64,000 nt of DNA from Microvirga sp. (GTDB taxonomy: Bacteria > Pseudomonadota > Alphaproteobacteria > Rhizobiales > Beijerinckiaceae), in NCBI GenBank assembly GCA_022241475.1, contig JAKOMT010000008.1, positions 2,188-66,187 of the forward strand. The letters run 5' to 3'. Positions 59,293 to 64,000 of this stretch are shown in pieces. The first letter of the stretch is position 1. The number at the start of each line of letters is the position of its first letter. The notes beneath the pieces were generated by a model. It was given only the letters and a program-made list of their open reading frames with translations. It had not been told where the DNA came from and did not search any database. A program made the translations under genes and the position numbers.

Positions 59293-60447
59293 TCAGTAAT
59301 CGATCGCCGCGAAGAAGACGGCGAACAGGCCGTCCATCACGATAACGACGAAAATGGATTTTACGACCGACGACGTGACCTGCCGTCCGAGCGACTCGGC
59401 CGAACCCTTCACGGCCATTCCCTCGACGCAGGCGATGACGCCGATCACGATCGCCATGAACGGCGCCTTGATGAGCCCGACGAAGAAGGTGTTGAGGGCG
59501 ATTCCATCCCTGAGACGGCTCAGGAACACGTCCGGGGTGATGCCGCCGTACAACCAGGACACCAGCAGCGCGCCGAAGATCGCCGCCATCGAGGCGAGGA
59601 ACGTGAGAAGCGGAAGGCCGATGACGAGCGCCAGAATGCGCGGGACGATCAGCACTTCGATCGGATCGAGTCCCATGACCCGGATCGCGTCGATTTCCTC
59701 GCGCATCTTCATCGAGCCGATTTCGGCGGTGAAGGCCGAGCCGGACCGGCCGGCGACCATGATGGAGGTCAAGAGCACGCCGAGTTCGCGCAGGACGAGA
59801 ATGCCGACGAGGTCGACGACGAAGCTCGTCGCGCCGAAGCGCTGAAGCTGGAAAATGCTTTGCTGGGAGATGATCGCCCCGACGAGAAACGACATCAGAA
59901 CGATGATCGGAACGCCCTTGAAGGCGATCTGCTCGAGCTGATTGACGAGGGCGGTGACCCGGAAACGGCTCGGATGCAGGGCCAGCCGCCCGATCGCCGC
60001 CATCAACTCGCCGAGGAAGGCCACGCCCGCGACGACGTCGCGCCCGCTGTCGACCATCACGCGGCCGATATCGGCGAGCATGTCGACGAAGCGGGAACGA
60101 TGCTGCGGCTCCGGAGCCGGCGCATAATGGTTGGCGACTTCACGCAGGAGGATGCGATGCTCGTCCCGCTCCCCGGCGAAGCCGGCCTCGACGCCGGCCT
60201 CTTCGAGCCGGGTCCTGAACTTCGAGAGAAGGAGCGCGCCAGCGGTGTCGAGCGTGGCGACGCCGGAGAGATCGATCGTGATCGGCTCGCCCGCCACGGG
60301 CACGGGATCGACCCGATCGAGCGCGGCCCCGGCCACGACGGCGCGCGGAGCCGTCCAGTCGCCGGTCACGACGATGTATCCATCGGGGCCGGACTGAAGG
60401 TCGGGCTCGTGATGTCCGGGCTCTTCCATGAGCGCGCGCGTCTGCAC
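59293..60447 (-). CDS. mlaE: MlaE-like permease with N-terminal STAS domain
   Basis: The 384-residue protein fuses an N-terminal STAS-like domain (about 15-110, MlaB-like, with ITIDLSGVATLDTAGALLL) to a MlaE-type permease (about 130-384) carrying FKGVPIIVLMSFLVGAI, VAGRSGSAFTAEIGSMK and MRVMGLDPIEVLIVPR-type stretches. It forms the inner-membrane channel of the lipid transporter. I chose the GTG at 60447, not the ATG at 60429, because AGGTGAT, matching the 3' end of the anti-SD, lies 6 nt upstream. It is the first gene of the four-gene Mla operon, divergent from the epimerase. Confidence 0.92.
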   Translation of the reverse strand: MQTRALMEEPGHHEPDLQSGPDGYIVVTGDWTAPRAVVAGAALDRVDPVPVAGEPITIDLSGVATLDTAGALLLSKFRTRLEEAGVEAGFAGERDEHRILLREVANHYAPAPEPQHRSRFVDMLADIGRVMVDSGRDVVAGVAFLGELMAAIGRLALHPSRFRVTALVNQLEQIAFKGVPIIVLMSFLVGAIISQQSIFQLQRFGATSFVVDLVGILVLRELGVLLTSIMVAGRSGSAFTAEIGSMKMREEIDAIRVMGLDPIEVLIVPRILALVIGLPLLTFLASMAAIFGALLVSWLYGGITPDVFLSRLRDGIALNTFFVGLIKAPFMAIVIGVIACVEGMAVKGSAESLGRQVTSSVVKSIFVVIVMDGLFAVFFAAIDY

Positions 60448-60546
60448 GGGTGAATCACCTTCTGCCACTGGCCGCTTGGGAATTTGGTGATAGCCTGCCG
60501 CGCCTCGCCGAGTCGAGGAGATACGGTTCAACGACGCGAGGCCTTC

Positions 60547-61533
60547 ATGAAACGCACGCTCGACATCGCGGTCGAGAGCTTTCCCATCGCGGGGACGTTC
60601 ACGATTTCGCGGGGATCCCGCACCGAAGCGACCGTCGTCGTCGCGAGCATCCGCGACGGCGCCTGCCTTGGCCGGGGCGAATGCGTTCCCTACAGGCGCT
60701 ACGGCGAAACCGTTGAGAGCGTGACGCTCGCCGTCGAAACCGCGCGCGCGCTCGTCGAGCGAGGCGGAGGGCGGGCGGACTTGCAGGAAATCCTGCCGCC
60801 GGGGGCCGCGCGCAATGCGCTGGATTGCGCGCTCTGGGACCTCGAGGCCAAGATGAGCGGCGTTCCGGCGCATGTGAGCGCGGGCGTCGTCCGCGTTCCG
60901 GCCGCGACGACGGCCTTCACGATCAGCCTCGACAGCGCCGACGCCATGGGCGAGGCGGCCGCGAAGGCGGCGTCCCGCCCTATCCTCAAGGTCAAGCTCG
61001 GCGCCCCGGATGGCGATCTCGCGCGCATCGCCGCCGTGCGCGCCGCCGCGCCGGACGCGACCCTGATCGCCGACGCGAACGAGGGTTGGCCGCCCGAAGA
61101 CGCGGCGCGCTACATCGACGCGTGCGCCGATGCGGGCTTCGCGCTCGTTGAGCAGCCGGTCCACGCCGATCGCGACGAGAGCCTGCGCGGCCTCTCGCGC
61201 CGCGTTCCATTATGCGCCGACGAAAGCGCCCACGACCGCAAGAGCCTGCCTCGGCTCGTCGGGCTCTACGACCTCGTCAACATCAAGCTCGACAAGACCG
61301 GAGGCCTGACCGAGGCGCTCGCGATGACGCGCGAGGCTCACGCGCTCGGCTTCGGCGTGTTCGTCGGCTGTATGCTCGGCACGTCGCTCGCGATGGCGCC
61401 CGCGATGCTGCTGACGCCGCAGGCGCGTTTCGTCGATCTCGACGGCCCGCTCTGGCTGGCGCGCGACCGTGAGACGCCGTTGCGCTACGGCGACGGTCTC
61501 GTTCACCCGCCGGAACCGGCGCTCTGGGGCTGA
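60547..61533 (+). CDS. L-Ala-D/L-Glu (dipeptide) epimerase, enolase superfamily
   Basis: The 328-residue enzyme has the enolase-superfamily fold. Catalytic lysines are in LKVKLG (K148/K150), metal ligands at D176 (DANEGW), E202 (VEQP) and D225 (CADES), and the second base lysine is K247/K250 in NIKLDKTGG. The capping domain holds PIAGTFTISRGSRTEA. The pattern fits the dipeptide epimerase group acting on peptidoglycan peptides; other muconate-cycloisomerase-like members are less likely. GAGG lies 6 nt before the ATG. Its 3' end overlaps the convergent MFS gene by 31 nt. Confidence 0.88.
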   Translation: MKRTLDIAVESFPIAGTFTISRGSRTEATVVVASIRDGACLGRGECVPYRRYGETVESVTLAVETARALVERGGGRADLQEILPPGAARNALDCALWDLEAKMSGVPAHVSAGVVRVPAATTAFTISLDSADAMGEAAAKAASRPILKVKLGAPDGDLARIAAVRAAAPDATLIADANEGWPPEDAARYIDACADAGFALVEQPVHADRDESLRGLSRRVPLCADESAHDRKSLPRLVGLYDLVNIKLDKTGGLTEALAMTREAHALGFGVFVGCMLGTSLAMAPAMLLTPQARFVDLDGPLWLARDRETPLRYGDGLVHPPEPALWG

Positions 61534-62684
61534 CGCGCCGCAAGCCGCGCCGCCCGTAGCGCGCAGAGCGCGCCCGCGATCGCAAGCGGCGTCATCGCGA
61601 GAAAGACGAGCGGCCCGGCTTCGGGATAGACGCGCCCGCTCGCGACCGTCGCCAGCGCCATGGCGAGCGCCATCGCCGCCGCGAACACCCCCTGCGCCCT
61701 CGCCCGCCCGCCGGGTGGGGCGAGCGCCGCGAGCGCGGCCATCATCCCGAGATGGGTCGCGCCGAAGCTCAATCCATGCAGCGCCTGGAGCATGAAGGTC
61801 GCGGCGAGGCCCGGAGCGAACGCGAGCGCCGCGAACCGGATCACCGCGCCGACGGCCCCCGCGACGACCAGCGCTGTCGCGCGCGATTCACCCGAGCCGA
61901 AGCGACCGACCAGCCAGAACATCACGATCTCGGCTGTCACTCCGACGGCCCAGAACGCGCCGATCGTCGCTTCGGTGAAACCCTCCGCGCGCCAGGCGAT
62001 CGATCCGAAGGCGTAAAGCCCCGCGTGGCTCGCCTGGACGAGCGCGCCGGCGGCGATCAGCCAAAGGAGCGCGGGAGGGAGCGCTGCGCGTCCATCGACG
62101 CGGTCAGGGGCGTCACGCCGCGCCGAGGGCGCCGCGAGGGAGACGAGCGCGCCAAGCGCGGCGAAACCCGCCATCGCAACCATCGCCGCATCGATCGGAG
62201 CGCGCGCGAGCAACGCGCCGCCCCCGATCGAGCAGGCGAGAAAGCCGATGGAGCCCCAGATCCGTATCCCGCCGTAACTCAGGCGACCATCGGAACGCAC
62301 GGCCTCGTTCGTGAGAAGATCGGCGGTCGGCACGAGCGGCGCCTGCGCGACTGAGATCAGAACGACGACCAGTCCGATGGCGATCACTCCGTCGATCCCG
62401 AGAAGCAGCAGAAACAGCGCGACGAGCGCGCCCTGCGCGAGCGCGAGCAGCGCGCGGGGATCCAGTCCGCGCTCGATCAGGCCGAGCAGCGGCGCGGTGA
62501 CGAGGACGCGCGCGAGGATGGGCGCGGCAAGAATCCAGCCGATCTCCGCGGGCTCCAGGCCTCTGGATTGCAGCCAGACGGGGAAGAAAGGCATGTAGAT
62601 TCCGATGACCGCGAAGATCGCGGCGCTCAGCAGAGACAGCCTGAATTTCGGCCCGATCGCCAACGCCCCGCTCCCAAACGCCAC
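61503..62684 (-). CDS. MFS transporter (MFS_1-like, HcaT-type)
   Basis: The 393-residue membrane protein has twelve hydrophobic segments in two halves. Elements such as IYMPFFPVWLQSRGL near the start, SYGGIRIWGSIGFL in the middle and LHGLSFGATHLGMMA in the second half match the 3-phenylpropionate/nucleoside-type (MFS_1_like) branch. The substrate is unknown; the neighbouring dipeptide epimerase might suggest peptide-fragment use, but orientation is convergent, so no operon. The start at 62684 lacks a strong Shine-Dalgarno. Confidence 0.85.
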   Translation of the reverse strand: MAFGSGALAIGPKFRLSLLSAAIFAVIGIYMPFFPVWLQSRGLEPAEIGWILAAPILARVLVTAPLLGLIERGLDPRALLALAQGALVALFLLLLGIDGVIAIGLVVVLISVAQAPLVPTADLLTNEAVRSDGRLSYGGIRIWGSIGFLACSIGGGALLARAPIDAAMVAMAGFAALGALVSLAAPSARRDAPDRVDGRAALPPALLWLIAAGALVQASHAGLYAFGSIAWRAEGFTEATIGAFWAVGVTAEIVMFWLVGRFGSGESRATALVVAGAVGAVIRFAALAFAPGLAATFMLQALHGLSFGATHLGMMAALAALAPPGGRARAQGVFAAAMALAMALATVASGRVYPEAGPLVFLAMTPLAIAGALCALRAARLAARQPQSAGSGG

Positions 62685-62820
62685 GAGGCGCGACGCCCCG
62701 GTGGACGCCCGACTCCCCGAAAGCGTATCGTATTAACAAACGAGAAAGGGTTCGTGCCGCCTTATAATTGCGATGTTTTTTCCATGATCTGACAATTCAA
62801 ACTAATTGGCGGCGCGGGCT

Positions 62821-63798
62821 ATGAGCGATTCGAAATCCCTGACCTCCATCGAGCAATCGGACTACGAAACCATCGAAGGCGCAGTGATGGAGACGGCGCG
62901 CGGGCGCTGGTTCCTGGCCGAATACGCCCGTCGCAACCGAAACGCCGACACGCGCGTCCTGCTCGACGCCATCGAACGCATCGAATCGGCCGTTCACCGC
63001 GACCGCGAGGCGCAGGAGAAGGACCGCCTGCGCATCGATCTGATGGAGATGGCGCGCGCGATTTCCCGCACCAAGGCGGAAATCGCCTCGCTCCGTCCGC
63101 ATCAGGTGGAGAACAGCAATCTCACCGTCGCCTCGGAGCAGCTCGACGCGATCGTCCGCACCACCGAGCGCGCGACGTCCGATATCCTCGAAGCGGCGGA
63201 GCATGTCCAGGAAGCCGCCTGGACGCTGCGGGAAACCGGCGCCGACGAAGCCATCTGCGACGAACTCGACCGTCGCGCCACGGATATCTACACCGCCTGC
63301 TCGTTCCAGGACCTGACCGCCCAGCGGACCGGCCGGATCGTGCATACGCTGCGCTACCTCGAAGAGCGCATCAACGCGATGATCGACATCTGGGGCGCGC
63401 CCGACGAAGACGATTCGCGATCGGACGATACGCGCCGCGACCTCGCCGAGAGCCTCGACGACTTCAACGGACTCTGCCAGACCGCGATCGACGACGTCAT
63501 CTTCGAGGAAGCCTCCGGACAGACGGAAGCGTACTTTCTGAGCGACGCTCCGTTCATTGAGACCGTCGCCTTCGAAGTGATGGACCCCGATATCGACATC
63601 AGCGTCCCGCACGCCCCCCTGAAGGACGACGTGGCCTTCGCCCCGTGCGCGGATGACCTCGACACCGGCGACGCCTTCCTCATCGACGACGATGCGGGGC
63701 TGGACGACTCGGAGGAGGTTACCCTCGACGAGATCACGGGACCCTTGCGCGAACTCGACGCGCTCGACGCGCGGGACAAACTGCGCCGGTTCTCCTGA
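62821..63798 (+). CDS. cheZ: CheZ-family protein phosphatase
   Basis: The 325-residue protein is mostly helical. The phosphatase motif ACSFQDLTAQRTGRIV holds the catalytic Asp-Gln pair of CheZ on a four-helix bundle (about 90-190). The C-terminal half is very acidic with repeated Asp-Asp and ends DARDKLRRFS, a tail resembling the CheY-binding helix. It should dephosphorylate CheY-P and so shorten tumbling signals. I chose the ATG at 62821 (a TTG lies 5 codons upstream). A TATAAT at 62763-62768 may be the -10 box, with no good -35. No other chemotaxis gene is adjacent. Confidence 0.88.
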   Translation: MSDSKSLTSIEQSDYETIEGAVMETARGRWFLAEYARRNRNADTRVLLDAIERIESAVHRDREAQEKDRLRIDLMEMARAISRTKAEIASLRPHQVENSNLTVASEQLDAIVRTTERATSDILEAAEHVQEAAWTLRETGADEAICDELDRRATDIYTACSFQDLTAQRTGRIVHTLRYLEERINAMIDIWGAPDEDDSRSDDTRRDLAESLDDFNGLCQTAIDDVIFEEASGQTEAYFLSDAPFIETVAFEVMDPDIDISVPHAPLKDDVAFAPCADDLDTGDAFLIDDDAGLDDSEEVTLDEITGPLRELDALDARDKLRRFS

Positions 63799-63804
63799 GG
63801 GATA

Positions 63805-64000
63805 TCAGGCCGCCTCGCGACCCGCATCGGTCACCGGGCCGTGCGCGGAGCGGATATTGCCGAAGAACTGTCGCGCGCTCGCCTGCCAGCTGAACTTCTC
63901 CGCGTGAGCGCGGCAGGCGCTCCTGTCGCAATCGAGCGCGGCGAGCGCGGCCGCGCGCAGATCGTGGTCCAGCGCCCCGCACCCGGTCCCGCCGACGATG
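63805..64000 (-). CDS. GT4-family glycosyltransferase, C-terminal end
   Basis: The gene runs out of the window on the right. The visible 64 residues end AREAA and include ALDCDRSACRAHAEKFSWQA, then SARQFFGNI, the typical final helix pair of GT4 mannosyl- or glucosyl-transferases acting on membrane lipids or polysaccharides. The stop is at 63805-63807, 6 nt after the convergent cheZ stop. The exact sugar and acceptor are unknown from this fragment. Confidence 0.7.
   Translation of the reverse strand, partial: IVGGTGCGALDHDLRAAALAALDCDRSACRAHAEKFSWQASARQFFGNIRSAHGPVTDAGREAA

Noticed and set aside
1..64000. CRISPR arrays, insertion sequences, prophage or integrated elements
   Set aside because: No direct-repeat arrays, transposase or integrase motifs or tRNA-associated attachment sites were seen; base composition looks even apart from short AT-rich promoter regions.

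Overview
The window is about 64 kb of densely packed, GC-rich bacterial chromosome. I see no tRNA, rRNA, phage, insertion sequence or CRISPR array. The gene families point to an alphaproteobacterium, most likely of the order Hyphomicrobiales (inferred): a PetP/PetR-type regulator pair with a sensor kinase beside ilvE, an extensin-like lipoprotein, DUF2336, an alphaproteobacterial CheZ, and an Mla-type system with a STAS-permease fusion. Most genes sit in short operons with 1-4 nt overlaps, and several starts are GTG or TTG with good Shine-Dalgarno sequences.

1-12.8 kb is mostly housekeeping: the end of bioY, purD, a YbjN protein, proC, a TetR regulator and csaA. Divergent ilvE and a MarR/response-regulator/kinase operon follow, then a DUF1499 membrane protein, a metallo-beta-lactamase-fold hydrolase, a 33-residue membrane peptide gene with its own terminator, an amidase and an extensin-like lipoprotein. 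12.8-16.3 kb is a translationally coupled minus-strand cassette (GT39 transferase, GT2 polyprenyl-phosphate glycosyltransferase, LAB_N protein, PNPOx-like protein). It looks like an envelope-lipid sugar-modification unit.

16.4-27.0 kb is the most unusual part. Six minus-strand genes (phytanoyl-CoA-dioxygenase-like oxygenase, methyltransferase, homocitrate-synthase-like enzyme fused to a cupin, second methyltransferase, asparagine-synthetase-like amidotransferase, alpha/beta hydrolase) diverge from three plus-strand genes (TauD-like oxygenase, ATP-grasp ligase, MFS exporter). They share a 371-bp control region with back-to-back promoters and a structured leader. I read this as a candidate small-molecule biosynthetic cluster without PKS or NRPS. 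A plausible logic is Claisen condensation, oxidation, methylation, amidation, ATP-grasp coupling and export. The product is not predictable from the sequence. An EamA exporter follows and may or may not belong.

27-44 kb holds mrp, an XRE regulator, nadK, a response regulator with an Hpt-like protein next to DUF2336 and a transglycosylase, a MaoC/CitE-like pair, flavin reductase, nitroreductase, gatB, ndk, small envelope proteins and a soluble double-PAS chemoreceptor. 44-64 kb holds an SbmA/YddA-type ABC transporter, an SbcCD-like nuclease pair, an isochorismatase-family hydrolase, prfC, an FAD oxidoreductase, a 66-residue protein, GNAT, NUDIX and metallophosphoesterase genes, and a YbaK deacylase. 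An Mla lipid-transport operon, whose MCE protein carries a regular 61-residue repeat, is followed by a dipeptide epimerase, an MFS transporter, CheZ and the end of a GT4 glycosyltransferase. All function calls are from reading the translated sequence; no database search was run.
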